Shown here: in pieces, positions 1 through 9,100 of the stretch
Layout of the letters: each line of letters starts with the position of its first letter
Numbering within the stretch: position 1 is the stretch's first letter
Notes under the pieces: generated by a model
Seen by the model: only the letters and a program-made list of their open reading frames with translations
What the model was told of the DNA's origin: nothing
Database searches by the model: none
NCBI RefSeq assembly: GCF_000938305.1
Contig: NZ_JYMT01000038.1
Location: 1 to 64,000, forward strand
Reading direction: 5' to 3'
From: Bradyrhizobium sp. LTSP885
Lineage (GTDB): Bacteria > Pseudomonadota > Alphaproteobacteria > Rhizobiales > Xanthobacteraceae
Length of the DNA: 64,000 bases
Made by a program: the position numbers and the translations under genes

Positions 1-1
1 C

Positions 2-2695
2 GAGAGCCTCGACACGGTCGACAACCAGTTGGTTCGGTTCGAGCAGGACCCCAACAACGCGAAGATTCTCGATAATATCTTCCGCCTGGTCCACACCATC
101 AAGGGGACCTGCGGCTTCCTCGGCCTGCCGCGGCTGGAAGCGCTGGCGCATGCCGGCGAGACCCTGATGGGCAAATTCCGCGACGGCATGCCGGTCAAGG
201 CTGAGGCCGTGACGCTGATCCTGTCCTCGATCGACCGCATCAAGGAGATTTTGGCAGGGCTCGAGGCCACCGAGGCCGAGCCTGAAGGCGACGACCGCGA
301 TCTGATCGATCAATTGGAAGCCATGGTTGAGCGCGGCATGGCCGCTATGGCTGCTGCTGCAGCTGCTGAAGAAACTCCTGTTGTCGCCGCACCTCCGGTG
401 CAACCGGCGATGCCCGAAGGCACGCTGGTGGTGCAGACCCTGGAGCGCCCGTTGCGCCCCGGCGAGGTCTCGCTCGACGAACTCGAACGCGCCTTCCGCG
501 AGACCGCGCCCGAAGTGGTCGCGCCCGCGCCTGTTGCCAAACCCGCAGCGCCCGTGGTTGCTGCGGTTGCCGCAGCGGAGCCCGCCGAGGTCGCGAAGAA
601 GCCGGCCCGCAAGGCGGCTGCCGCCGAGGGCGACGTCCCGGAAGGCGACAAGATCGCCAACCAGTCGATCCGGGTCAACGTCGACACCCTCGAGCACCTC
701 ATGACCATGGTCTCCGAGCTGGTCCTGACCCGCAACCAGCTGCTGGAGATATCAAGGCGCAACGAGGACACCGAGTTCAAGGTGCCGCTGCAGCGGCTGT
801 CGAACGTCACCGCCGAGCTGCAGGAGGGCGTCATGAAGACGCGGATGCAGCCGATTGGTAACGCCTGGCAGAAGCTGCCCCGCATCGTCCGCGATCTCTC
901 CGGCGAACTCGGCAAGCAGATCGAGCTGGAGATGCACGGCGCCGACACCGAGCTCGACCGCCAGGTGCTCGACCTGATCAAGGATCCGTTGACGCACATG
1001 GTGCGCAACTCCGCCGACCATGGCCTGGAGACCACGGCCGAGCGGGTCGCCGCCGGCAAGGGCGAGCAGGGCACCATCAGGCTCTCTGCCTATCACGAGG
1101 GCGGCCACATCATCATCTGCATCGCCGACAATGGCCGCGGGCTCAACACCGAGCGGATCAAGGCCAAGGCAGTCCAGAACGGTCTCGTCACCGAGGCTGA
1201 ACTGGACAAGATGACCGAAGCGCAGATCCACAAGTTCATCTTCGCGCCGGGCTTCTCGACCGCAGCCGCCATCACCTCGGTCTCCGGCCGCGGCGTCGGC
1301 ATGGACGTGGTGCGCACCAATATCGACCAGATCGGCGGCACCATCGACATCAAGAGCGTGGCCGGCGAGGGCGCCTCCGTCACCATCAAGATCCCGCTGA
1401 CGCTGGCGATCGTCTCGGCCCTGATCGTGGAAGCCGGCGGTGATCGCTTTGCGATCCCCCAATTGGCCGTGGTCGAGCTGGTGCGGGCGCGGGCCAACTC
1501 CGAGCACCGCATCGAGCGGATCAAGGACACGGCGGTCCTGCGGCTGCGCAACAAGCTGTTGCCGCTGATCCACCTCAAGAAGCTCTTGAAGATCGACGAC
1601 GGCGCGACCTCCGATCCCGAGAACGGCTTCATCGTGGTGACGCAGGTCGGCAGCCAGACCTTTGGCATCGTGGTCGACGGCGTGTTCCACACCGAGGAGA
1701 TCGTGGTCAAGCCGATGTCCACGAAGCTGCGCCACATCGACATGTTCTCCGGCAACACCATCCTGGGCGATGGCGCCGTGATCATGATCATCGACCCCAA
1801 CGGCATCGCCAAGGCGCTCGGCGCCTCCGGCTCCTCGGCCCATGACATGGCCGACGACAGTGCTTCGGCCCATGCCTCGTCCGGCGAGCAACTGACCTCG
1901 CTGCTGGTGTTCCGTGCCGGCTCCAGCCAGCCCAAGGCGGTGCCGCTCGGCCTCGTCACCCGGCTGGAGGAGATCGCAACCGACAAGATCGAGCTCTCGA
2001 ACGGCCGCTACATGGTGCAGTACCGCGAGCAGCTGATGCCGCTGGTGCAGATGGCCGGCGTCAATGTGCAGACGCAAGGCGCCCAGCCGATCCTGGTGTT
2101 CGCCGACGACGGCCGCTCGATGGGGCTGGTGGTCGACGAGATCATCGACATCGTCGAGGAGCGGCTCAACATCGAGGTCGCCGGCTCGCAGGAGGGCATC
2201 CTCGGCTCGGCCGTGATCAAGGGCCAGGCCACCGAGGTGATCGACGTCGGCCACTTCCTGCCGATGGCGTTTGCCGACTGGTTCTCGCGCAAGGAGATGC
2301 GCCCCTCGGCAAGCTCGCAATCCGTGCTGCTGGTCGATGACAGTGCCTTCTTCCGCAACATGCTGGCGCCGGTGCTGAAGGCTGCCGGTTACAAGGTGCG
2401 GACCGCGCCGAACGCGCAGGAGGGGCTTGCCGTGTTGCGTTCGGGGCAGGCCTTCGACGTCGTGCTGACCGACATCGAGATGCCCGAGATGAACGGCTTC
2501 GAGTTCGCCGAGAGCATTCGTTCCGACAACAATCTGACCGGGCTGCCGATCATCGCACTGTCGGCGATGGTGTCGCCGGCGGCGATCGAGCGCGGCCGGC
2601 AGGCCGGCTTCCACGATTATGTCGCCAAGTTCGACCGTCCCGGCCTGATCGCGGCGCTGAAGGAACAGACCGCCGAACTGCGCCGGGCGGCTTAA
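2..2695 (+). CDS. cheA: CheA-type hybrid histidine kinase with C-terminal receiver (5' partial)
   Basis: Chemotaxis histidine kinase that passes phosphate from ATP to CheY-like partners. The frame is open to the left edge, so roughly the first 15-20 residues lie outside the window. Visible order: an HPt domain with phospho-His in LVHTIKGTCGF (base 92), an Ala/Pro-rich linker, the dimerisation helix (NVDTLEHLMTMVSELVLTR), and a HATPase with an N box (HMVRNSADHG), a G1 box (IADNGRGL) and a G2 box (SGRGVGMDVV). Two consecutive CheW-like domains follow (about residues 465-600 and 640-760), then a receiver with phospho-acceptor Asp in VVLTDIEMPEMNG. The second CheW domain and the terminal receiver make it larger than enteric CheA (about 650 residues). 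It is first in an operon with cheW, 9 bases downstream. Family is certain; which behaviour it controls is not visible. Confidence 0.95.
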   Translation, partial: ESLDTVDNQLVRFEQDPNNAKILDNIFRLVHTIKGTCGFLGLPRLEALAHAGETLMGKFRDGMPVKAEAVTLILSSIDRIKEILAGLEATEAEPEGDDRDLIDQLEAMVERGMAAMAAAAAAEETPVVAAPPVQPAMPEGTLVVQTLERPLRPGEVSLDELERAFRETAPEVVAPAPVAKPAAPVVAAVAAAEPAEVAKKPARKAAAAEGDVPEGDKIANQSIRVNVDTLEHLMTMVSELVLTRNQLLEISRRNEDTEFKVPLQRLSNVTAELQEGVMKTRMQPIGNAWQKLPRIVRDLSGELGKQIELEMHGADTELDRQVLDLIKDPLTHMVRNSADHGLETTAERVAAGKGEQGTIRLSAYHEGGHIIICIADNGRGLNTERIKAKAVQNGLVTEAELDKMTEAQIHKFIFAPGFSTAAAITSVSGRGVGMDVVRTNIDQIGGTIDIKSVAGEGASVTIKIPLTLAIVSALIVEAGGDRFAIPQLAVVELVRARANSEHRIERIKDTAVLRLRNKLLPLIHLKKLLKIDDGATSDPENGFIVVTQVGSQTFGIVVDGVFHTEEIVVKPMSTKLRHIDMFSGNTILGDGAVIMIIDPNGIAKALGASGSSAHDMADDSASAHASSGEQLTSLLVFRAGSSQPKAVPLGLVTRLEEIATDKIELSNGRYMVQYREQLMPLVQMAGVNVQTQGAQPILVFADDGRSMGLVVDEIIDIVEERLNIEVAGSQEGILGSAVIKGQATEVIDVGHFLPMAFADWFSRKEMRPSASSQSVLLVDDSAFFRNMLAPVLKAAGYKVRTAPNAQEGLAVLRSGQAFDVVLTDIEMPEMNGFEFAESIRSDNNLTGLPIIALSAMVSPAAIERGRQAGFHDYVAKFDRPGLIAALKEQTAELRRAA

Positions 2696-2704
2696 GGAAC
2701 TGTC

Positions 2705-3181
2705 ATGATGACCAGCAAGACCGAGACAAGCGAAGGCGCCATGGTCGAATACGTCACCGCCGTGATCGGCGGGCAGCTGTTCGGGCTGCCGATCTCGCGG
2801 GTGCAGGACGTGTTCATGCCGGAGCGGCTGACGCGGGTGCCGCTGTCGTCAGCGGAGATCGCCGGTGTGCTCAATCTGCGCGGCCGCATCGTCACCGTGG
2901 TCGACATGCGCGCTCGCCTGGGGCTGCCGAAGGCCGATGACGGCAAGCCGCCGATGGCGGTCGGTGTCGACCTGCGCGGGGAATCCTATGGCCTCCTGAT
3001 CGACCAGATCGGCGAGGTGCTGCGGCTGCCCGACGACGGCTGCGAGGAAAACCCCGTCAACCTCGATCCCCGCATGGCCAAGCTCGCCGGCGGGGTCCAC
3101 CGCCTCGATGGCCAGCTCATGGTCGTCCTCGACGTCGATCGCGTACTCGAATTGATGCCCAAAACAGCTGCTGCAGCATAG
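2705..3181 (+). CDS. cheW: CheW adaptor protein
   Basis: Chemotaxis coupling protein that bridges receptors and CheA at the membrane array. The 158-residue product is a single CheW domain (YVTAVIGGQLFGLPISRVQDVF at the start of the fold, then LNLRGRIVTVVDMRARLGL and GLLIDQIGEVLRL), the usual length for the family. The start is one of two adjacent ATGs (2705 or 2708) behind AAGGAA. It follows cheA by 9 bases and is followed by cheY after 28 bases with a strong AAGGAGG site, so the three are almost certainly co-transcribed. Confidence 0.95.
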   Translation: MMTSKTETSEGAMVEYVTAVIGGQLFGLPISRVQDVFMPERLTRVPLSSAEIAGVLNLRGRIVTVVDMRARLGLPKADDGKPPMAVGVDLRGESYGLLIDQIGEVLRLPDDGCEENPVNLDPRMAKLAGGVHRLDGQLMVVLDVDRVLELMPKTAAAA

Positions 3182-3209
3182 ACGGCAGCTTCAACAAGGA
3201 GGCTAACAT

Positions 3210-3599
3210 ATGAAGACATGTCTTGTTGTCGATGATTCCAGTGTGGTGCGGAAGATCGCCCGCCGCATCCTTGAGGGACTGGCTTTCACAGTCATCGAGG
3301 CCGAGGACGGCGCAAAGGCAGTCGAGGCCTGCAAGGTCGCGATGCCCGATGCGGTGCTGCTCGACTGGAACATGCCCGTGATGGACGGCTTCGAATTCCT
3401 CATCGAACTGCGCCGCATGCCCGGCGGCGATGTACCGAAAGTGGTGTTCTGCACCACCGAGAACGGCATCGACCACATCTCTCGCGCGCTGAATGCCGGC
3501 GCGAACGAATATATCATGAAGCCGTTCGACAAGGACATCGTGGCCGCGAAGTTCCAGGAAGTCGGTTTGCTTGCACTCGACGTGCCGACTGAAGCTTGA
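3210..3599 (+). CDS. cheY: CheY-type single-domain response regulator
   Basis: Stand-alone receiver of 129 residues, the expected output partner of the CheA encoded just upstream. Acidic pair DD near the N-terminus (VVDDSSVVRK), phospho-acceptor Asp in LLDWNMPVMDGFEF, Thr in the FCTTEN segment, and the conserved Lys in YIMKPFDKD. There is no DNA-binding domain, so it must act by protein-protein contact. A textbook ribosome site (AAGGAGG, 7 bases before ATG) fixes the start. The next gene is cheR; in many alphaproteobacterial clusters cheB would lie here, but the gap is only 45 bases. Confidence 0.93.
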   Translation: MKTCLVVDDSSVVRKIARRILEGLAFTVIEAEDGAKAVEACKVAMPDAVLLDWNMPVMDGFEFLIELRRMPGGDVPKVVFCTTENGIDHISRALNAGANEYIMKPFDKDIVAAKFQEVGLLALDVPTEA

Positions 3600-3644
3600 A
3601 GCGAACCCTTTCTTTTGCCCTTCTCTTGCCCTTGCGAGGCTCCC

Positions 3645-4514
3645 GTGACGCCCCCAGACTACGAGTATCTGCGTAAGCTCCTGAAGGACCATTCCGGTCT
3701 CGATCTGTCTGCGGACAAGCAGTATCTGATCGAGAGCCGCCTGCTTCCGCTGGCGCGCAAATGCGGCCTTTCCGGCATTCCCGACCTGGTGACGAAGGTG
3801 AGGGGCGGTTCGTCCTCGCACATCGCCCAGGTGGTCGAAGCCATGACCACCAACGAGACCTTCTTCTTCCGCGACAAGGTGCCGTTCGATCACTTCCGCG
3901 ACACGATGATGCCGGAAATCCTGAAGGCTCGCGCCGCGCGCAGGAGCGTCCGGATCTGGTGCGCCGCCGGTTCGACCGGCCAGGAGCCCTATTCGCTCGC
4001 GATGTGCCTGAAGGAGATGAGTACGGCGCTTGCGGGCTGGCGGGTCGAGATCGTCGCCACCGACCTGTCGCAGGAGGTGCTGGAGAAATCCAAGGCCGGC
4101 ATCTACAGCCAGTTCGAGGTGCAGCGCGGATTGCCGATCCAGATGCTGGTCAAGTATTTCAAGCAGTCGGGTGAATTCTGGCAGGTCAATCCCGAGTTGC
4201 GGGCCATGGTGCAGCACCGCCAGCTCAACCTGCTGCACGATTTCTCGCAGCTTGGCGCCTTTGACATCATCTTCTGTCGTAACGTGCTGATCTATTTCGA
4301 CCAGGACACCAAGATCAACATCTTCAACCGCCTTGCCAGATTGGTCGAAGCCGACGGCTTCCTGGTGTTGGGCGCTGCTGAAACGGTGGTCGGTCTGACT
4401 GACACCTTCAAGCCGGTCCCCGAGCGGCGCGGCCTGTACCGGCCGAACGCTGCACGGGCTGCTGCGGCCGGAGCCGTCATGCCCAGGGTTGCCGCCGCGG
4501 CTGCGGGACGTTGA
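3645..4514 (+). CDS. cheR: CheR protein-glutamate methyltransferase
   Basis: Uses S-adenosylmethionine to methylate receptor glutamates for adaptation. An N-terminal helical CheR domain (DYEYLRKLLKDHSGLDLSAD) is followed by the catalytic domain: TTNETFFFRD, the SAM-binding loop IWCAAGSTGQEPYSLAM, and FDIIFCRNVLIYFD. I prefer the GTG at 3645 (10 codons inside the longest frame) because it follows GCGAGG by six bases and places the protein at 289 residues, normal for CheR. The C-terminus after GLYRP is a short Ala-rich tail. The paired methylesterase CheB is not found before or after it in this window. Confidence 0.93.
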   Translation: MTPPDYEYLRKLLKDHSGLDLSADKQYLIESRLLPLARKCGLSGIPDLVTKVRGGSSSHIAQVVEAMTTNETFFFRDKVPFDHFRDTMMPEILKARAARRSVRIWCAAGSTGQEPYSLAMCLKEMSTALAGWRVEIVATDLSQEVLEKSKAGIYSQFEVQRGLPIQMLVKYFKQSGEFWQVNPELRAMVQHRQLNLLHDFSQLGAFDIIFCRNVLIYFDQDTKINIFNRLARLVEADGFLVLGAAETVVGLTDTFKPVPERRGLYRPNAARAAAAGAVMPRVAAAAAGR

Positions 4515-4517
4515 GCG

Positions 4518-4838
4518 ATGACGGAAGACGGCAAAGTCGTCGAACGCGTGACGTTCAGCCGGGGCTACGATGTCTGCATGATGGCCATCGACGGCACCTG
4601 GCGGCGGGATTGCGTGCTCAAAGCGATCTCTGACAACGACGCGACCCTCACGGTGGAAGGTTCCATTCAGGGGCTCAATCTGAAGGAGTTCTTCCTCCTG
4701 CTGTCGTCGACCGGCCTCGCCTATCGCCGTTGCGAACTGGTTCGCGTCAACGGCACCGAAATGGACATCAGCTTTCTCAAGGGCAAGCCGGGCAGGAAGC
4801 GATCGGCCTCCGCCGAAGCGGAGCGGATCGGGGCCTGA
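4518..4838 (+). CDS. PilZ-like domain protein
   Basis: Small protein of 106 residues that starts three bases after the cheR stop, so it is probably translationally coupled to the chemotaxis operon. It looks like a minimal PilZ domain: an Arg-rich stretch (DGTWRRDCVLKAISDND), a beta-rich core (ATLTVEGS) and FFLLLSSTGLAYRRCELVRVNGTEMDISF. The canonical RxxxR and D/NxSxxG c-di-GMP motifs are only partly recognisable, so nucleotide binding is uncertain. The genomic position suggests a link between second-messenger signalling and the Che array; this is inference. Confidence 0.65.
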   Translation: MTEDGKVVERVTFSRGYDVCMMAIDGTWRRDCVLKAISDNDATLTVEGSIQGLNLKEFFLLLSSTGLAYRRCELVRVNGTEMDISFLKGKPGRKRSASAEAERIGA

Positions 4839-5022
4839 CCGGGCGGCTTGCTCCGATCGGCCGTGTCTTGGCGTTTTCCCTGGCGCTGTCACGCCGGGAT
4901 CGGTCCGCTGTCATCCGGAATATAGCAGGAACGGATCGCCGCCCCGCGTGTTGGGCGTCATCGGGGCGCCATCAGCGTGAAGCCGATCGGCGTCGGACGG
5001 GGTGGTCCCCAGTCTTTGTGGA

Positions 5023-5328
5023 TCAGTTCAGGATGCGTGCCGGGGCCGTGGAATCGAGCAGCCGAAGCGCGATGCTGAGGCCGCTGTCACAGGCCTTCAA
5101 GGCGGTTGACGCCCCGATGTAGCGCGGCGTGATGTCGTCCAGCACGAAGATGTTGCTGGCGGGGTCATGCTCGGCGAGCAGCGCTTCGCGCTCGATCGCG
5201 GACTCGATCAGCCGCAGGCTCGCCTGGATATGCCCGATCAATGCGACCAGGTCGGTCACGATCAGGTTGTAGGGATCATTGCCTTCATCTGGGCGCGCCA
5301 CGAAATTGTCGGCTGCTGCACTTGCCAT
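5023..5328 (-). CDS. Small uncharacterised protein
   Basis: I do not recognise this 101-residue protein. The start is well supported by GGAGAA six bases upstream of ATG at 5328. The sequence is mostly helical, with an amphipathic stretch (NLIVTDLVALIGHIQASLRLIESAIEREA), then VLDDITPRYIGASTALKACDSGLSIALRLLD. There are no membrane segments or signal peptide. It is divergent from the FixJ-type regulator at 5479 and shares its upstream region, which suggests co-regulation. A much longer antisense frame covers the same DNA and runs over the regulator gene; only this 3' portion has a ribosome site and a sensible composition. Confidence 0.6.
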   Translation of the reverse strand: MASAAADNFVARPDEGNDPYNLIVTDLVALIGHIQASLRLIESAIEREALLAEHDPASNIFVLDDITPRYIGASTALKACDSGLSIALRLLDSTAPARILN

Positions 5329-5392
5329 GCATGTTTCTCCACTGCCCTCCACTTTTAGGGAATGCGGTGCTACTTGTGCGTTAAGCTGACGT

Positions 5393-5408
5393 CCCGTACA
5401 AATACGGG
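5393..5408. promoter_or_regulatory. Palindrome CCCGT-N6-ACGGG, candidate operator
   Basis: An inverted repeat (CCCGT, ACAAAT spacer, ACGGG) lies in the 150-base gap between the divergent small gene (start 5328) and the FixJ-family regulator (start 5479). It is the only clear dyad there and would suit a dimeric LuxR/FixJ-type regulator acting on its own promoter. No experimental consensus was matched. Confidence 0.35.
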
Positions 5409-5478
5409 TCCATTGATCAATTTGGTCGAGAAGTTTTTTGTTGTGCAATGAGGCGTCACGCTTCACCACTGATGGACG

Positions 5479-6120
5479 ATGCACATGGCTGAGAATGATT
5501 CTCCCCGCGGGGAGATTTTCGTGGTGGACGACGATCCCGCCGTTCGCGATACGCTGTCCATGGTGCTGTCGACGGCCGGCTACAAGGTGATTTGTTTCGC
5601 GGACGGCGCCGCGCTGCTTTCGGTCGCGCGAAGCAGAACACCGGCCTGCATCCTGCTCGACGTGCACATCCCCGGTAAATCCGGTCTCGATATCCTGAAG
5701 GAACTGCACGGCGAAGACTATCCAGCGCCGATCTTCATGATCTCCGGTCAGGGCGATATCGCGATGGCGGTCAGCGCGATCAAGAACGGTGCGCTGGACT
5801 TCATCGAAAAGCCCTTCCGCGGCAGCGAGATCGTCAGCCGGCTGAACGAAGCGATCGACGCCTACACCAGACGCCAGGCCGAGGCCTCGGCGTCGCGCAT
5901 CGCCTCGCTGCACTTTCCGGGACGCGAGCCGCTGACGCGTCGCGAGCGCGAGGTGCTCGAGCAATTCACCGCCGGCGCCTCCAACAAGGAGGCGGGGCGT
6001 CAGCTCGGCATCAGCCCGCGCACCATCGAGGATCACCGCGCCAACATCATGAAGAAGCTCGGGGCGCGCAACGCCGCCGATCTCGTCCGCATCGTGATGA
6101 CCGCACAGCGCCACACCTGA
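5479..6120 (+). CDS. FixJ/NarL-family response regulator
   Basis: Two-component transcription factor of 213 residues. N-terminal receiver: acidic triad DDD (FVVDDDPAVRDTLS), phospho-acceptor Asp in CILLDVHIPGKSGLD, Ser in MISGQGDIAMAV, Lys in FIEKPFRG. C-terminal LuxR-type helix-turn-helix: LTRREREVLEQFTAGASNKEAGRQLGISPRTIEDHRANIMKKLG. The receiver pattern with GQGDIAMAVSAIKNGALDFIEKP is diagnostic of FixJ-like regulators, but several paralogues exist in these genomes, so I do not assign the symbol fixJ. ATG 5479 and ATG 5485 are both possible. It faces the hybrid kinase gene tail to tail (71-base gap), a plausible cognate sensor. Confidence 0.9.
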   Translation: MHMAENDSPRGEIFVVDDDPAVRDTLSMVLSTAGYKVICFADGAALLSVARSRTPACILLDVHIPGKSGLDILKELHGEDYPAPIFMISGQGDIAMAVSAIKNGALDFIEKPFRGSEIVSRLNEAIDAYTRRQAEASASRIASLHFPGREPLTRREREVLEQFTAGASNKEAGRQLGISPRTIEDHRANIMKKLGARNAADLVRIVMTAQRHT

Positions 6121-6163
6121 TCCTCTTCACCGCGCGAACGCTTCGCCTTTATCGCGAGGGATA

Positions 6164-6194
6164 GCCGGTCCACACTTTTCCGGATCATTCTCTA
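6164..6194. repeat. Partial palindromic repeat overlapping a stop codon
   Basis: On the minus strand this reads TAGAGAATGATCCGG, then AAAAGTGTGGACC, a degenerate copy of the element at 57753-57805. The TAG is the stop codon of the sensor kinase (6192-6194). Confidence 0.6.
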
Positions 6195-9100
6195 ATCCGC
6201 GAGCGCCTTGCGGATCATCGCCGCCAGCTCCGATTTGCGATAGGGCTTGGGCAGCAGCAGCACGCCCTCGTCCAGCCGGCCGTGATGAATGATCGCATCC
6301 TCGGTATAGCCCGAGGTGAACAGCACCTTCAGGTCGGGCTTCATCCTGAAAACCCGCTCGGCGAGCTGGCGGCCATTGAGCCCGGGCATGATCACGTCGG
6401 TGAACAGAAGATCGAACGGCGTGCCAGCCTCGATGATCGCGAGCGCCTCTGTTGCATTCGCGGCCTCCAGCGTGACGTAGCCGAGCCCGTGCAATTGCGC
6501 GAGCACGTAGTCGCGGACCAGCTTGTCGTCCTCGACCACCAGGATCGTCTCGTGGCCGCCTTCGAGGTCCGGCGCCGCCGCGGCGTCCGCCACCAGCGCC
6601 GCGCCGGAGGCCGGCGGAAGATACATCCTGATCGTGGTGCCGTGGCCCTGCTCGCTGTAGATCTTGATGTGCCCGGCGGACTGCTTGACGAAGCCGTAGA
6701 CCATGCTCAGGCCGAGCCCGGTTCCCTTGCCGGGTCCCTTCGAGGTGAAGAACGGATCGAATACCTTGTCGAGCAGCTCGGCCGCAATTCCGACCCCAGT
6801 GTCGCTCACCGCGATCATGGCATAGGGACCGGGCGGCACGTCGTCGTGCGGTCCGCCATAGCTCTCGTCGAGAACGACCGACGCCGTCTCGATTGTGAGC
6901 CTGCCGCCTTGCGGCATGGCGTCGCGAGCATTGAGAGCGAGATTGAGCAGGGCATTGGCGAGCCGGTTGGGGTCGACCACCGCCAGGCAGGTTTCGTCCT
7001 CGAATGCGGAGCGGATGTCGACCTGCTCGCCGAGCGTTCGCCGCAGCAGATTCGTGGTGTCGACGATCAGCGCGTTGACGTCGATCTCGCGCGGTTCGAG
7101 CGGCTGCTTGCGGGCGAACGCCAGCAGTTGCTGGGTGAGGTCGGCGCCGCGTGTTGCGGCCTCGTCGATCATCCGCGCGATCGCCGCGAGCTGCGGCTCC
7201 TGCTTCACGGCGTCGGTCAGGATCTCGATCGTCCCGGTGATGACGGTGAGGATATTGTTGAAGTCATGGGCGATGCCGCCGGTGAGCTGGCCGACGGCTT
7301 CCATTTTTTCCGACTGCCGGATCCGGTCCTCGGTGGCTATTCTGTCGGTGAGGTCGCGGATGAAGCCGTTGAACACGAAGCCGTCGCTGGTCTTCAGCGC
7401 CGCGACGCTGAGTTCGGCGGTGAATTCGGTGCCGTCGCGCCGCCGGATCTGCACCTCGCGTCGGGGCTGGCGAACCAGCTCGCCGCCGGAGCCCAGGAAC
7501 CCGGCGAGCGCCGTCCTCAGCGGTCCGCCCGGCCGGCCCATCAAATCAAACACGTTGCGGCCGAGCGCCTCCTCGCGCGTCCAGCCGAAAATCGTCTCGG
7601 CCTGCGTGTTCCAGTCGCGGATGACGCCGTTCTGACCGATCTGCACGAAGGCATCGAGTGCGCCGTCGATGATGCCGCGCGCCAGTTGCGCGCTTTCGCG
7701 CAAGGTTTCCTGCGCCTTGCGGCTCTCGGTCATGTCGCGGCCGACGAAGGAGATGCCGATGATGGCGCCCGACAATCCCTTGATCGGCGCGACGCTGAGC
7801 GTGGCGTCGACCGGCGAGCCGTCCTTGCGCATCAGCACGGTTTCGTTCCGCTCGATCCGCTCGCCTGAGCCGATGCGGCGCATGATGTCGTCGATCTCGG
7901 CGCGCCGGTTCGGCGGCACGAGCAGGGCGATGTGCTGACCGACGGCCTCCGCCTCGCTGTAGCCGAACAGCCGCTCGGCGGCCGGATTCCAGCCGGTGAT
8001 GGTGCCGTCCAGCGATTCCGTGATGATGGCGTCGTTGGAGGATTCCACGGCTGCCGCGAACAGGCGCTCGCGCTCGGCATGGTGGTCGCGCGCCGCCTCG
8101 GTGCGGCGATGCTCGGCTGCCTCGCATTCAAGCGCCACCGTCTTGGCGTTGGCCTCGTCGATCACACGGACGAAAGCGCGCGCCAGCACGCCGGTCTCGC
8201 CGCCGGCATTGACCGGAATGGCGGCCGTTCCCTGCTCGGTCACGCGCTCCACGGCGGCGGTCAATCGCGTGATCGGCCGGGTCAGCGATCGCGCCACCAG
8301 CCAGGCCAGGGCTCCCGCGCCGAGTACCGCAAACAGGCCGACCAGGATCGAGCTGTTGCGGATCGCGGTCGCGGGCGCCATGAACACGCTGTTCGGGGCG
8401 GCCTCGATCACCGCGACCCATTGACGTCCGGCCAGCAACGCCGGCGCGAGCGCAACCCCGGACTGTCGTCCGTCCGGATCGCTGGTCATGGTCGCGATGC
8501 TTTGCGTGGTGCCGAGCGCCGCTGACAGATCTGGCAGGTCGCGCTGCCAGTTCGTCGGCCGTCCCTGCTGCGCGCCGAATTCGCGCGAGCGGTCGGGGTG
8601 GACGAGATAATTGCCCTTGGCGTCGACCACATAGACGAACTCGCCAGGCCGCACCGAGGCACGGATGCTTTCGAGCGTCGGCCGCATGTCGGCATCGATG
8701 ATGACGATCCCGAACGGCTTGCCGTCGGGTGTCCTGACCGGCTTGGCGATCGCCATGGTCGCGACATGCGGGGTCTCGACGACGCCGTTCTCCTCGTTCA
8801 GGCCGATCGGCGAGACGTAGATGCCGCCGGCGGGAAGATCGATCGTGTCGCGGAAATAGGCGGCGTCGCCGACCTGCTTCAGCTCCGCCTCGGTTCCGAT
8901 CCGCACCGCGCCGCCGGGGCCGGAGCGGTCGACCCGCACGAGTTCGCGATGATTGTCGGCAATGCCGATAAAGCGCAGCGAATGAGCGGGCTTGAGCGTC
9001 ATCTGCGCGACGAGCTGGCTCTCCAGCCGCTGGCGCCAGATCGCCTCCGTGGTGCCGTCGACCGGGTCGATCCCGCCATTGAGCCGTGCACGCATCAACC

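Noticed and set aside
5359..5382. GGAAT ... CGTT resembling an EcfG general-stress promoter before the FixJ-family gene
   Set aside because: Spacing is about 15 bases and the -35 ends in T rather than C, both off the GGAAC-N16/17-CGTT consensus.
5023..6114. 363-codon minus-strand frame covering the FixJ-family gene
   Set aside because: Only the last 101 codons (5023-5328) have a ribosome site and protein-like composition; the rest is antisense to a clear response regulator.
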